DNA of 63,066 bases from Nemertoderma westbladi (taxonomy: Eukaryota; Xenacoelomorpha; Nemertodermatida; Nemertodermatidae). Every line of letters starts with the position of its first letter. Position 1 is the stretch's first letter. Positions 51,745-63,062 of the stretch are shown piece after piece. A program made the translations under genes and the position numbers. The DNA lies in assembly GCA_032718475.1 (NCBI GenBank), contig JAUCBJ010004843.1:1-63066 (forward strand). The letters are read 5' to 3'. The notes below the pieces were generated by a model. The model worked only from the letters and a program-made list of their open reading frames with translations. It had not been told where the DNA came from and ran no database searches.

Positions 51745-52040
51745 CGCTACTTTTCGGTGGATCGCCTAGTGGAAAGTCTGGTAGACAGTCTGGTGAGGCG
51801 TCCGGCGAACAGGCTGGTGAGATGTCTGGTGAAACATATTGCGGAACTTCCAGCGAAATGTTCTGTCATCTGTCCCATAGAAAGTCTGGAGTAGCTTCTG
51901 GCACAGTGTCTGGTCTAAATTCTGGTGGACAGTCTGGAGAGATGTCTGGTCGAGAGTCTGGTGAGAAATCCATCGTACAGTATGGTGGAAAATTTGGAGA
52001 GACGTCCGGTAGACAATCTGTCGAAAGCTCCATAAATCTT
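51745..52040 (-). repeat. degenerate 12-bp repeat (TCTGGTGAGATG-type)
   Basis: About 20 units of TCTGGTGRGANG-like sequence, next to the insertion edge of element B and inside what should be the RNase H region of element C. Confidence 0.75.
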
Positions 52041-52430
52041 CCCGGCTTGTAGCTCTCCCCGAGGTACTGTGATATATTTCAAAGGCATGGTTTTAGCCCT
52101 TGAAGTAATGAAAGACACCTCGTAGCTGTCCGATATCACTTGTCATCTAAGGTATAGAGTAACTCCCAGCCCATCCTTGCTAGATTCGCTGAAGCTGTGA
52201 AGCTCCAGATCGGCAGGATAGGTAGTCTGTAAAGGAAAATATACCCATGGTATCGTATAGTCCTGTAGGAACGAACATCAGTTGAGACTCCCAGTCCCTC
52301 CATTGCTCAGCTAGCTTTTCTGGGATGGGGTCATCCCATTCCAGTCCAGCGTGCCAAATGCTGTGGAGAATTTTCCTAGCATGTGGATCACTGGACTGAT
52401 GAAACACAGTAGGTCATACAAACAACTCAT
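52041..52430 (-). pseudogene. BEL/Pao element C RNase H region
   Basis: Minus strand: DLELHSFSESSKDGLGVTLYLR (the usual first RNase H Asp position reads Glu), an in-frame stop, then AKTMPLKYITVPRGELQA, the conserved RNase H PR-ELQA motif of BEL elements. The sequence then runs into the 12-base repeats. Upstream (FHQSSDPHARKILHSIWHAGLEWDD) is the connection domain. Confidence 0.7.
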
Positions 52431-53431
52431 GGTAGATAAGCAGGTCCTCTTAGTGAGAGGTCTCGCCTGGTCGTTGGCCCTTAAGCGCACCCTAAAGTTG
52501 TCGGTGTTCGTGTCCCAACTAAGTCCTAAGACTTTGGTCGTAGGCAGAGGTTCTAGATCTAAATCTAGGTCACCCCCGCTACGATCTGTCATGTCAAATG
52601 AGTTCGTTCACCAGTTCGGAGATATTGGAAGAGAATTTGGTGAGGCGGAATCCGCCCTCGGCAAGACAGTCTTGGAGTTGGTATGCTACGGTTGTAGCAC
52701 GCTCCAGAATGTCACAACATGTACAAATCCATGTAAAAATCCCGCTCCACTGTCCGAACTACTTCTGGGTCTAGTTTGTCTCGTCTGTCTAATGCGGTCT
52801 GTTTAAGGGTGTACATGGTACAGTTGGGGCTGTCCCGGGCCCCAAAAACTCTTACCCATATTTGGTAAGTTTCTGGTGGAAGATCTAAGTTTCCGTCCGG
52901 ATACCAAAGAAACCTCAAGCTGTCTCTGTCCCGCTCCAAAGCTCTAACCTGGTGGAACATGGCCTCTACATCACATGTGAAGGCCACCTTGTGTTGTCTG
53001 AAATGCTTCAGGACTCCCATGAGGTAATTATTCATATTCGACCCATCCATCAACTCACTGTTCATAGACATTCCTTGGTAAAGCGTGGCGCAGTCGTTGA
53101 CTACACGCACCTTGCCAGGTTTGTCCGGATCTCAAACAATGTGATATGGCAGGTAATATGTCTGGTCTGCGGTTACCTCAGGGTTTGTCATCCTAATCGA
53201 GTATCTCTTTTGGAGATACGTCTGAAGTTGCGCATTGTATTTCATATGGGCCGTCTCATCATGCAACAGCCACTGCCGTATCGACTTGAGTCGTCTCAAG
53301 GCAAGCGGGTAGTTGTTGATGAGCTCAGGTTGTCCATGGCGCCACAACATCCCAACTTCGTTGTGGCCATTCGCGTTCTGGCGAATGGTATCCTTCATAA
53401 TCTTTAATGACCATTTTTCCTGTTCTGACAT
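52431..53431 (-). pseudogene. BEL/Pao element C reverse transcriptase
   Basis: Minus strand: WSLKIMKDTIRQNANGHNEVG, YLPYHIV, in-frame TGA, VRVVNDCATLYQGMSMNSEL, CDVEAMFHQVRALERDRDSLRFLW, RVFGARDSPNC and then FYMDLYML. The catalytic Y-x-D-D box reads YMDL, followed by a stop, and the thumb continues in the same region (LQDCLAEGGFRLTKFSSN). KVLGLSWDTNTDNFRV follows. The enzyme would be dead. Confidence 0.88.
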
Positions 53432-53441
53432 AGCGGTCTCT

Positions 53442-53930
53442 TTAACTACCGGGTTCTGCTGAGTCCTGTTCTAACCACTTGATGGTTTTCTCAGCTAGCA
53501 GTCTGTCAAGCGCGGCTTGCACTGCGCCATGGTTCTCGTCTACATCGTCGTCCGCTGCAGTGGCTAGTGTCAATGTGGCTGGTAGGGTCGCAAGCCTTCC
53601 TGTGTCACTAGTCAGCATCGAAATGTCTCGAGGCGGTTTGGCAACCTTTTGATCTGTCGGTAGGCTCGCAAGCCTTCCAAGATCAGCGACTGGTGTCAAA
53701 GCCTGGTGGATGGGGTCAACTACCTTTGGATCTGTCGGTAGGCTCATAAGCCTTCCAAGACCCTCGTTCATCAAGACATCCACAGCAACAACCCTTTGGT
53801 CTTCGGTGGTCGATACAACCTGTTTCGCTGCAAGTAGCTGTAATTTAGAGGTCCATATGGTCTCGTCCAAGTCTGTTACGTTGGTGTTAGTGGTGAGTCT
53901 GTTGTGGTACTGTATGTACAGTAGGACCAC
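53442..53930 (-). pseudogene. BEL/Pao element C protease-RT spacer with repeated motif
   Basis: Open frame of 162 codons on the minus strand containing RLMSLPTDPKV, RLASLPTDQKV and RLATLPATLTL. These repeats are produced by copies of the palindromic DNA motif GGTAGGCTCGCAAGCCTTCC (53581, 53651, 53731). Confidence 0.6.
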
Positions 53931-54660
53931 AGGAATGTGAAGGAGAATTAGCTAATGTAGTAGTTAATAAACTACATGTGCTCAAGACGTCGTCCTCCTG
54001 GTCAATCACCTCTAGGGAACGCACAGGCGCTCTCGTATACCAACCTGTGGGAGTTCTACAAGCGTAAGGGTTACCCGCTGTTACTACAGATAGGCGTGTC
54101 TCCCATACTTGATGCAAGTTGAACTGGTCTATCCCAATCAACATCGCAATTGAGCGATAGTTAACAGGACATTCCGGTATTCCAAGATGTTGGAAATACT
54201 TACGGTCTTCTGGGCATTGTTCTGGCACAGGACCAAGTAGGTTACTAAAGTCCTTGGTGGCAGCAAAGGCCAAATTCCTTACCAGAAGTAGTGAGCGTTC
54301 CTCTCTACTTTGTTCTGCTTTGGAAAGAAAAGAGTATCTAAGGTTAGTTTGACTCTAATTACAGGTATCGCTCTCTTAACATGCATGCTACTAACAGTAT
54401 ACTGAGCAGTCTTACCTTGGCTCATGTCTGTAACTACGTCGGCCACTTGTTCGTCAACGTAGCTGTATGAAGACGCAGAGTCCAAGATAGTCCAAAATAC
54501 ACTTGCTCCCTCGAGTTCCGGTGATCTTAATGGGAATCACGCTGAATCCCTTCAACTGATTATGTGTAAGGAGTGTTACAGATGGTCGTTCCTCCTCTCC
54601 TGCATGCACGTAAAAGGTTTCGTCCTTGTCCGACGAACCTGATTGATCCACGTAATCCAT
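53931..54660 (-). pseudogene. BEL/Pao element C aspartyl protease
   Basis: Minus strand: FSVIPIKITGTRGSKCILD, frame change, then LDSASSYSYVDEQVADVV (the D-S/T-G catalytic motif reads DSA), KRAIPVIRV, IAMLIGIDQFNLH and the CRTPTGWYT end. Frame changes near 54460 and 54280. Confidence 0.75.
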
Positions 54661-54900
54661 ATAGAAGGTACGGATTTCGCGCAGTGTGCGCTCTTTATAA
54701 AGCGCATCACATCTAGCCGCTTTATCGGGATGTTCTTGTCAAAAATGCTTAGTCGGAGTATGGCTAGTAGTGTGAAGCAACGCGTCATGATTGCATCCAC
54801 ACAGAGGATATGTGTCATCACTTAGGCAGTCCTTCCGGACGTGTCCAGGCATGGTACATCTCCAGCAAGATTCCAACGGGCGAATCTGGAGTCATCTTTC
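54661..54900 (-). pseudogene. BEL/Pao element C zinc-knuckle region
   Basis: Minus strand: CWRCTMPGHVRKDC (perfect CCHC knuckle), then PLCGCNHDALLHTTSH, the Cys/His pair usual before the BEL protease. The frame degenerates after this. Confidence 0.7.
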
Positions 54901-56253
54901 CTCAACTCCTAGATCCTTGAATGCGCGACATCCTCGTAGCTTGTGTCCGCTGTATCTTCCGCTGTTCCGCTCGCAGAATTGACATCCCACAAAGTCTGCC
55001 AGCAACTGTTGAAGTGGCTGCTTGGTGCCAATAGGCGTCAGAACCTTGGAGGTATCCGTAGGGGTAGCATAGGTTACAGCTTTCGCGCTCGTCGGAAATT
55101 ATTTGGTCCGATTCGGCGCAACAATAGTAATTCCTTCTGCCACTATGTGATGGTCTGTGTAGTTAGACCGTGTCTCAACTACGGCCTCTCGCGAGATCAA
55201 CTGGTAAACGTCGGTGAGTTTCAATAGTCCGCCGGCCTCTTCACACAGGTACTCTATCCGGTGCCATTCTCGGCGCAACCGATGGTGGAGTCTGCCGATG
55301 ATCCGGATCAGAACTGTAGGCGCGTTGGCATACTCGAGTTGACAGATGTCCCTATAGCGTTTCTAATTTCATCCGCAAGTCGTAGAAGATCAATAGGTTT
55401 TGAAATGGGTCTGCCTTTACTGAGGTCTTCTATAATGGATTTAGCCATGGCTACGTTACTGTTGTATATGGGAAATAAATGGTCGTATGCCAACTCAAAG
55501 GCGTTTGGAACACCAATAAAGGTCTCCACTAACCTCTTCGGGTCACCTGATAACCAAATCCAACTGTCCACGTCCCTGTTCGGCAATAGCGTCCAGTCAT
55601 TCTCATCCGTGCATTGTTCGTCGGTACGAGATATTAATGGGATCTTCTCCTTGATGATTTGAAGTTTGTTGTGCCTCTGGTTCTCTATATGGTGGTTGTT
55701 GTGGTCGAGATTATTCTAACTCCATGCTGGTTCATGATCGATCCAATGGTGGGGCTTCTAGCCGCTCTTCGATCTGAGCCAATTGGTCCGCTACAGGTTG
55801 CATTATCTCGGTGAGTTGTCTAATGATAATCTCCTCAGCTGGTTGCGATACGGATTTCTGTACAGGTGTTTCTCATGGAGGGTTGTCAATGTACGGGTTC
55901 GTAGATCTTTCTTCCCGTTTATAATCGCCTCCCGCCACTCCAGTACGGAATATTTCCCTTTCCGTCTACTCCGTGTCACTAGATGAGTCACTGTTGTCGG
56001 GATAAGGTGGTTGGCGGGTTGGCGTTCGGTGTATTACTCTTGGACGAGTTCATTGTGGTCTGGGATCTACGGCTCTCCGTTGTTCGGTAGGCTCGCCAGC
56101 CTTCCATGAAGTCGTAGGTCTCGGTAAATGCCGCTTCAATTTGTGGGTACTACCCACATCTACAGTTCCTCGGCATTCGGTAGGCTCGCAAGCCTTCCAC
56201 GAAGTCGTAGGTCTCATTAAGCATTGAGTCAATGGTTGAGTAAAAACTCTCAA
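54901..56253 (-). pseudogene. BEL/Pao element C gag, decayed
   Basis: Minus strand: the DUF1759-type segment SWIWLSGDPKRLVETFIGVPNAFELAYDHLF (55308-55586), and upstream a helical WREAIINGKKDLRTRTLTTLHEK (55803-55991). Further upstream are two copies of RPTTSWKAGEPTE-coding sequence (56050-56253) that contain the element's palindrome. Several stops and frame changes. The region ends at 56253-56267, where an RTE-derived fragment starts; no 5' LTR was found. Confidence 0.65.
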
Positions 56254-56267
56254 TGGTCTCTCAGTCA

Positions 56268-56466
56268 GTCTCTCAATGGGATCCCTGATGCGATTTAATA
56301 GAATTCATTTATATAGATTTGTAGCAATCGAGATCAATGAGCTTCCCCGAAAAGAACCATAGAGTGTTAGGTTGCCCTTCTTGGGAACTGGCACCAACTT
56401 ATTTGTTTTTATTTCTTTTGGGACTCTTGTCGTTCTGTACATAAATGACATACACTCAGGTATTTT
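56268..56466 (-). pseudogene. RTE-type LINE copy 5, short reverse-transcriptase fragment
   Basis: About 200 bases corresponding to the start of the reverse transcriptase. It shares with copy 3 the ~17-base deletion and the exact junction to the CCGGGAAAA repeat. Confidence 0.85.
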
Positions 56467-56815
56467 CAGGGTTTCAAACGACAAGGAAAACCGGGTGAAC
56501 CGGGAAAATGCCGGGAAAAAATTAAACCAGGAAAAACCTGAAAATTGTCGAGAAAAAATCTCATATGGAATTTTTCATATTTTGAGCAACATGTTCAAAG
56601 TAAGTAAAATATTTACTGATTTTTTATTTATTATTTTTCGGCAACAAGTGGATGATATGGGATGCAACAGTATTCCATCTTTTAACTCAGATCTAAGATT
56701 GGCCTTGTTTCTGATGGACCTTGGAAACTCGAATGTGTGAACTACTCTAGATAATGATAACCTGATTCAAAATCTAGACCCCGATGAAACTAGTTAAAAT
56801 CAGTCCCCACTTAGC
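56467..56815. repeat. unclassified repeat with CCGGGAAAA motifs, copy 2
   Basis: Counterpart of 27939-28310 with small deletions. Confidence 0.8.
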
Positions 56816-56829
56816 TTCGCCTACTGATC

Positions 56830-57026
56830 CATTAAACTGGTATCTGAGCGTGAAGATTTAAAAATTCAAGGCATAGAAAACTTATGGATCCAAATAGATC
56901 GTCCTCGTGCCAAACCTCTAATCGTAGGCACTATCTACCCTACTCAATCTATACATTACGACATATTTAGTACTCAGCTAGATACTATTTTGACCTCACT
57001 CACTAATAAAAAATACGACGTTATAA
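56830..57026 (+). pseudogene. CR1-type LINE copy 2, endonuclease part (left of Penelope insertion)
   Basis: Reads EDLKIQGIENLWIQI, RAKPLIVGTIYPTQ and LTNKKYDVI, matching the middle of the APE endonuclease of the intact element's ORF2 (EGLENVFIEI, AKPLIIGTIYRT, NKKLDVI). It is cut by the Penelope-like element and resumes at 60579. Confidence 0.85.
57015..57026. repeat. 12-bp target-site duplication, left copy
   Basis: ACGACGTTATAA, matching 60579-60590, flanks the Penelope-like element. Confidence 0.85.
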
Positions 57027-57673
57027 AGGCAACAATAAACAGCGCAAATAGCTTAAACTTCATGATTTGATAAATAAAGATTCTAAAAAACAGCTGACGT
57101 TTCGATTTATTAAACAATAATCATTTTCAAAGCAAAAACAAATAAATACCTGAAAATTAGTGAAAGACAGTACTAAATACAAAATACAATAATAGGGCTG
57201 GTGAAGATTGCAATAACAATACAAAAAAACAATTTACCAAATAATGGGTGTGGCTAGTGTGCACAAAAAGGTTGTAATTGAATATGGAAGGCGTGTACAG
57301 CAGTACAGTACTACAGAAACAACAGAGCGGATAGTACAAGACAGTCCAGTAAGAAAGTCAGGACCTACCGGTACACGAATAAGGCAGTACGTGGGGTAGG
57401 GGCGGGGGGGGATATATCAAGGAACTACAGTAGGGAAAGGAAAGTCGAAGTGGTTTGGTCATTTAAAGTGGGGTGAAGTTTCCTAATGAACAAAGTCTCT
57501 TTAATGAGAAGTTCGCGCAAGTTACGGGATGTTGATAAGATGTTGAAATTTTCTTTTAATGTGGGATGATCGGCGGTGGAGGAGTGTTCAAAGATATAAG
57601 AATTTTTTGGACGGGAGAATTTTCCGGAGTTGTACAAAAAGCCAGTGTGTTCCTAAACACGTTTAGCCAGGTG
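57026..57673 (-). repeat. Penelope pseudo-LTR, left copy
   Basis: Starts AAGGCAACAATAAACAGCGC and ends GTTTAGCCAGGTG. It contains the coding end of pol. It carries a nonsense change (TAG, minus strand, near 57656) where the right copy has GAG, and a 6-base in-frame difference near 57475. Confidence 0.9.
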
Positions 57674-57946
57674 GCGTACAGTGCGTCCAACGTAAGAAGC
57701 ATCGCAGCTTCCACAATTATAATGGTACACAACACCCGACCGTATGTGTTCAGGAATCTGATCCTTGTACGGGAAAAGGGAGGATAGCCTACAGCTGGTT
57801 TGGAAGACAACTTTTAAATCTAAGTGAGAAAGACTCTGTCGGAAAAGGCGTAACAGACGTTTCTTTACAAGCGCACCGTGGTGGCCGGTAAAAGGAAGGC
57901 AGATCAAAACACTCCGTTTGGGTACTGTAGTTATAGGGGGTAATCA
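57425..57946 (-). pseudogene. Penelope GIY-YIG endonuclease and C-terminus
   Basis: Minus strand, same frame as the reverse transcriptase but after an in-frame TGA (57944-57946): a basic linker (KKRLLRLFRQSLSHLDLKVVFQ), then SGVVYHYNCGSCDASYVGRTVRHLAKRV with the VVY and YVG tyrosine motifs and CxxC insertion of Penelope GIY-YIG domains. An in-frame TAG follows, and the conserved remainder (SRPKNSYIFEHSSTADHP, RELLIKETLFIRKLHPTLN) ends at 57425. Confidence 0.88.
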
Positions 57947-59026
57947 TGGTTCACTAATACGATTGAAGAATTTTTTAATGGCAGAGTTAATGAAAGCCAA
58001 TGGGTAACCATTACAACGAAGGGTGTGAGTGAGTTCTAGTAACAAAGAGTGACACTTGTTGTAATTAGATGAAATATTAAAGCAACAAAAAATCAACGTA
58101 AACACCAATCCAAACTTATACTGTATAGGGATAAAGCTGTTAAAATTAGAATAGAGACCAGTGTAGGTCAGTTTTTTATAAGTGCTAGTCTGAAACTTTG
58201 TATTAAAATTTTGTTTAACCAAAATATCTAGAAATGGCAGGCACGAGTTTACAGACTGCTCACAGGTGAACTTGATATTAGAATGTTGAGAATTTAAATA
58301 AGACAAGAAATCAATCGACTGAGAGATATTGTTAAACACCAAAAACGTGTCATCCACATACCTTCTGTAAAATATCGGTTTGAAATTGGGGGGGCATTTA
58401 TTTAACCAGACAGTTTCATGGTGTGCAAGGAAAGCATTGGCTAATACGGGGCCAAGGGGGCTGCCCATTGCTACACCATCTAGTTGTAAGTACATTTTAC
58501 CATTGAAAATAAATGTACAATCTTTAACAGCTAGCGACAATAAGGTTTTAAACTCAGCACGATTGAGACCGGAGATTCTAGGCTCCACACTATTGAGAGG
58601 TGTGAAAGAAGACGGATTGGGTTCCGGTATAATAAATAAATTGTTTAACACGATATCAATAGTTTCTACTAGAGGAATGTTAGTAAACAAGGAGACTACG
58701 TCAAACCTACATAAGTGTACCGCCATTTCAGGAGAAAAGTTTTGAATCTCCTCCACAAAGGCGAAAGAGTCTTTAACAGAGAACTGATTGTTACATATAG
58801 GTTGGATTAGCGGTACGAGGAATTTAGCGAGTTTATATGACGGACTATTGGTTGCGGAGAGGATAGGTTGAAGTGGAACACCATCTTTATGGGCTTTCGC
58901 CAGTCCATAAAGAACACCTGGACGACTACCAATTGGTCTAATCCGGTGGTAAGTCTGGTTGTCAATAACTTTGTTATTCTTCAACACACGTAAGTACCGA
59001 GTGATACGTCCTTCTCGAAGTAACAA
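57944..59026 (-). pseudogene. Penelope reverse transcriptase
   Basis: Minus strand, 360 codons: RPIGSRPGVLYGLAKAHKDGVPLQPILS, CRFDVVSLFTNIPLVETIDIV, LQLDGVAMGSPLGPVLANAFL and the catalytic FYRRYVDDTFLVF, then LPFLDILV. All are hallmarks of the Penelope clade, which is related to telomerase. The domain is uninterrupted but lies between nonsense codons at 59099-59101 and 57944-57946. Confidence 0.92.
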
Positions 59027-59098
59027 TCGTTTGAGCCAATCACTATTTAACCGGCGAAACTTAGAGGTGTCTTTAAGGATCCCCTCCAGTTTCTGATT

Positions 59099-59797
59099 CT
59101 AATCCACCCTATTCATTATTACTACACCATTCCCCTTGTCCATTTTGGCTATGACGATAGATTTGTCATGTCGAAGAGTTATTAAAGCGACCCATTCCTC
59201 TTGAGAAAAAAGGTTGGACTTACCCGGCGTGTAGTTATGAGCTGCTGACAAAGCTATATCTTTGAGTCTGGCCTTGAATCTCTCTTTGGCGATGGAACAA
59301 CGCTCAAAGGCGATGTCTCTGTACAACTGCTCGAAGGGTGGTAAATAGTCTTCCGGTTTAATCTTCCGAGGTGCTATAGGGCAATTCAACCCTTTAGAGA
59401 GGGCAGAAATCGCAATATCATTGAGCTGGTGGGAGGACAGATTGCGCACCATCTTCTTGGAATCGAGGGAAGGAGGAAGTTGTGTTTTGACCAAATTCGT
59501 GATCTTCTTAATGTGAACATCTCTCCAACTTTCATCCGAGCGTTTAATACGGTTAAACACTACGCGTTCCAGGTGGGGCCAATCGAGGAAAGACGTATTA
59601 TCCTTTAGGGAAGTTGTTAGGGGTCCGATTTGGTTCCGTAAGGAAATGATGTTCCTCCGCTTAGAGCGGATCTCGGAAGAAAGGAAACGTACCTGCGCTG
59701 CGCGATAATCGCAGTACGGGATAGACGATGAGGCTAGTTTGAAACTCAGGAAATGCGGAATGACATCACGCCTTCTACATTCTTCAAGAAACTCCAA
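59099..59797 (-). pseudogene. Penelope pol N-terminal region
   Basis: Minus strand, 232 codons. Ends TLRHDKSIVIAKMDKGNGVVIMNRVD, the motif that precedes reverse transcriptase in Penelope elements, then TAG in frame with the reverse transcriptase. The start is uncertain; the ORF begins at a TTG or an upstream codon in this copy. Confidence 0.8.
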
Positions 59798-59927
59798 GTC
59801 ACGTGTTGATTTTTGCAGTTTGGATTGTAGACACTCAAATTGCCTATATGAGGCAAACGTGGAATCCCCATAACGCCGTTTAACGGTAAATTATAGAGTT
59901 TGAGTTGCTGGGAATCTGAAGCATATT

Positions 59928-60573
59928 AAGGCAACAATAAACAGCGCAAATAGCTTAAACTTCATGATTTGAGAAATAAAGATTCTAAAAAACAGCTGAT
60001 GTTTCGATTTATTAAACAATAATCATTTTCAAAGCAAAAACAAATAAATACCTGAAAATTAGTGAAAGACAGTACTAAATACAAAATACAATAATAGGGC
60101 TGGTGAAGATTGCAATAACAATACAAAAAAACAATTTACCAAATAATGGGTGTGGCTAGTGTGCACAAAAAGGTTGTAATTGAATATGGAAGGCGTGTAC
60201 AGCAGTACAGTACTACAGAAACAACAGAGCGGATAGTACAAGACAGTCCAGTAAGAAAGTCAGGACCTACCAGTACACGAATAAGGCAGTACGTTGGGTA
60301 GGGGCGGGGGGGGGGGATATATCAAGGAACTACAGTAGGGAAAGGAAAGTCGAAGTGGTTTGGTCATTTAAAGTGGGTTTCCTAATGAACAAAGTCTCTT
60401 TAATGAGAAGTTCGCGCAAGTTACGGGATGTTGATAAGATGCTGAAATTTTCTTTTAACGTGGGATGATCAGCGGTGGAGGAGTGTTCAAAGATAGAAGA
60501 ATTTTTTGGACGGGAGAATTTTCCGGAGTTGTACGAAAAGCCAGTGTGTTCCTCAACACGTTTAGCCAGGTGA
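59928..60573 (-). repeat. Penelope pseudo-LTR, right copy
   Basis: Near-identical to 57026-57673; differs at about ten sites and retains GAG where the left copy has a stop. Confidence 0.9.
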
Positions 60574-60578
60574 TTATA

Positions 60579-60590
60579 ACGACGTTATAA
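60579..60590. repeat. 12-bp target-site duplication, right copy
   Basis: ACGACGTTATAA; see 57015-57026. Confidence 0.85.
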
Positions 60591-63062
60591 TCTCTGGTGA
60601 CACAAATGTTGATCTACTAAAATCTACAACCCAATCCAAACACTACATTGACTTAATCAACTCTTACGGATTTATACAACTAATTACTAAACCTACACGA
60701 GTTACTCCTTTCTGCAAAACACTCATTGACCACATACTTACTAACATTACTACTACCGCTACTAATTCAGGTGTTTTCGAACTAAAAATTGGCACAACCG
60801 ACCACTACCCAATTTTTACAGTTTTACAAAATTATAATTATTTTTTTAACAAAAATACTGAGACATCAATTTTTGATTTCACATAATTTAATGAAAATTT
60901 TTTTTTAATGAAATAAAAAATGCAAGCTGGAAATATTCATCGAACCTAATTAGAAACACCGATAAATACGACTGTTTTTAGAAAGAACTCGAAGACATTT
61001 GTACTCTCCACGTCCCAACTAAACGCATTTCCCCCCCGTAAAGTTCCATTAAAACCATGGATGTCACAAAATTTTGTCAGATGCACAATAACAAAAAACA
61101 AATTGTATCGAATATATATAAACAACCCCACTGAGGCAAATCATGCTACATTTAAAAAATATAGAAACAAATTAACAACAACTTTAAGGAACGTTGAAAA
61201 AAACTATTACTCAAAACAATTTGATGCAAATGCCACTAACATCCGCAAGACTTTGCTGATCATTAACACAGCACTGAACAGAACGCAAAAACTAACTTAC
61301 CCAAAAAAATTGATCACGCGCACTGGCAACTCCATTGAAACAGTTACAGAGCCAAGCCCGTATTGCCAACTTACTAAACAAGTATTTCTCTACTAGCGGA
61401 CGACATAACTCCTTCTACTTGCTCTCCACTCAGGTACATAACAAACAATCGATCGAACTCATTCGCATTAATTAAAACAACAGCTGTTGAAGTACATTAC
61501 CTAATATCGCAGCTAAATCCCAAATCTTCCACCAACGATACCTTTCCTGCCAAACTCCTAATACTCGCTGCGGGGCCTCTATCAGTTCATATTAGTTACT
61601 TAATAAATCTATCTATCACTACAGGCTATTTTCCAGATTCCTTAAAATCAGCTAAAGTCATCCCTCTGTTCAAACGAGGTGACCCCACTGATCCTAATAA
61701 TTATAGACCTATCTCCTTGCTTCCCCTAATCAGTAAACTATATGAACAAGTTATAAACACCCAACTTCAATCCTATCTAACTAAATATGACATATTAACT
61801 AAATCCCAGTATGGCTTTCGACCAAAAACCTCAACTACTCATGCTCTTCTTTCAATTACTGTAAAAATCCACGCCGCGCTAGACAATAAAAACTCATCCT
61901 GCACCGTATATATAGATCTTCAAAAAGCTTTTGATACCTTGAACCATAAAATTATATTAAATAAATTAAATGCATATGGGATTCGTGGCTTACCTAACCA
62001 ACTAATATCTAGTTTTTTATCTAACCGTTCCCAAACTGTTAGTATTGGCAGTTACGTATCATCTATAGAACCACTAACCTGTGGAGTCCCGCAGGGTTCG
62101 GTCCTATCACCGCTATTGTTTCTCTTGTACATAAATGACCTTCCTAACGCTACCTCTTTAATAACAACACTATTTGCTGATGATACAACTCTATTGAACT
62201 CTAACTCTGACTCTAATACTCTCAATCAGCAACACGAACAAAGAACTAACTAAAATCGCAGAATGGCTGTCTTGTAATTGTCTATCACAAAATCTCTCAA
62301 AAACGGAGTACACTATATTTTCTAAAATTTAAAAATGTTCTCTAAATTTCTATATTGTCTATATTTCCACCAATTCCACTTTACAACACCTACACTTCTC
62401 GTCGCAAACCATTCGCCAGACTAACTTTACTAAATTTCTAGGAGTGCTAGTGGACAGCAAACTATCATGGAAAGCCCACATACAATACATTCTCAAAAAA
62501 ATATCGAAAACTTCTGGAATATTTTATAAATTACGTAACATTTTTCCACTCCGAATTCTACGTCAACTTTACTTAACCCTTGTACACCCATATTTACATT
62601 ACGGCATAGTCTTGTGGGGTGGTACATACACTTCAACTCTGAAACCGCTACTAACAAAAATTAATAAACTGCTACGTTGTATTACTTTTAGTCACTCTCG
62701 GTCCTCCTCTAGCCCGCTATACAAATCCCTTGGCATTCATTCTCCCCTTACATCTCCTATTTAAGCATCAGATTTCACTTATTATGTATGATATAAACAA
62801 TAACACTATCACTAAGTCGTCAACCATTCATTGGCTCTCTCTTTACGAAAACCTCTACTGTACATAACTACACCACTCGTTCTGTTACTTGCAGCACGGT
62901 AACTATTACACACCACTTTTCCGTCTTTCATCTACACAGAGATCTATAAGTTTTCTAGGCCCCACCGTATGGAACACCATCCCAAATTATATTAAACAGA
63001 AAATGTCGAAAACGTCTTTCTCCAAACACTTAAAACATCACTTTCTCGTATCTATGCAGTAA
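60579..63062 (+). pseudogene. CR1-type LINE copy 2, endonuclease end, reverse transcriptase and C-terminus
   Basis: Continues from 57026: ISGDTNVDLLKS and GTTDHYPIF (endonuclease), KNKLYRIYINNPTEANHATFKKYRN and PRTGNSIETVTE linker, then reverse transcriptase (GDPTDPNNYRPISLLP, YGFRPKTSTTHALLS, CTVYIDLQKAFDTLNH, CGVPQGSVLSPLLFLLYINDLP, LFADDTTLLNS). The C-terminus (FTKFLGVLVDSKLSW, HYGIVLWGGTY) ends with SFLGPTVWNTIP and a TAA near 63062. It has several frameshifts and deletions, and is similar to but clearly older than the intact copy at 18500-22990. Confidence 0.9.

Larger units (their letters stand above)
57027..60578 (-). mobile_element. Penelope-like element with pseudo-LTRs
   Basis: A pol gene on the minus strand lies between ~647-base direct repeats (57026-57673 and 59928-60573), the partial-tandem arrangement typical of Penelope-like elements. 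A few extra bases (ATTATA) precede the right target duplication. Inserted in CR1-type LINE copy 2. Confidence 0.9.
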
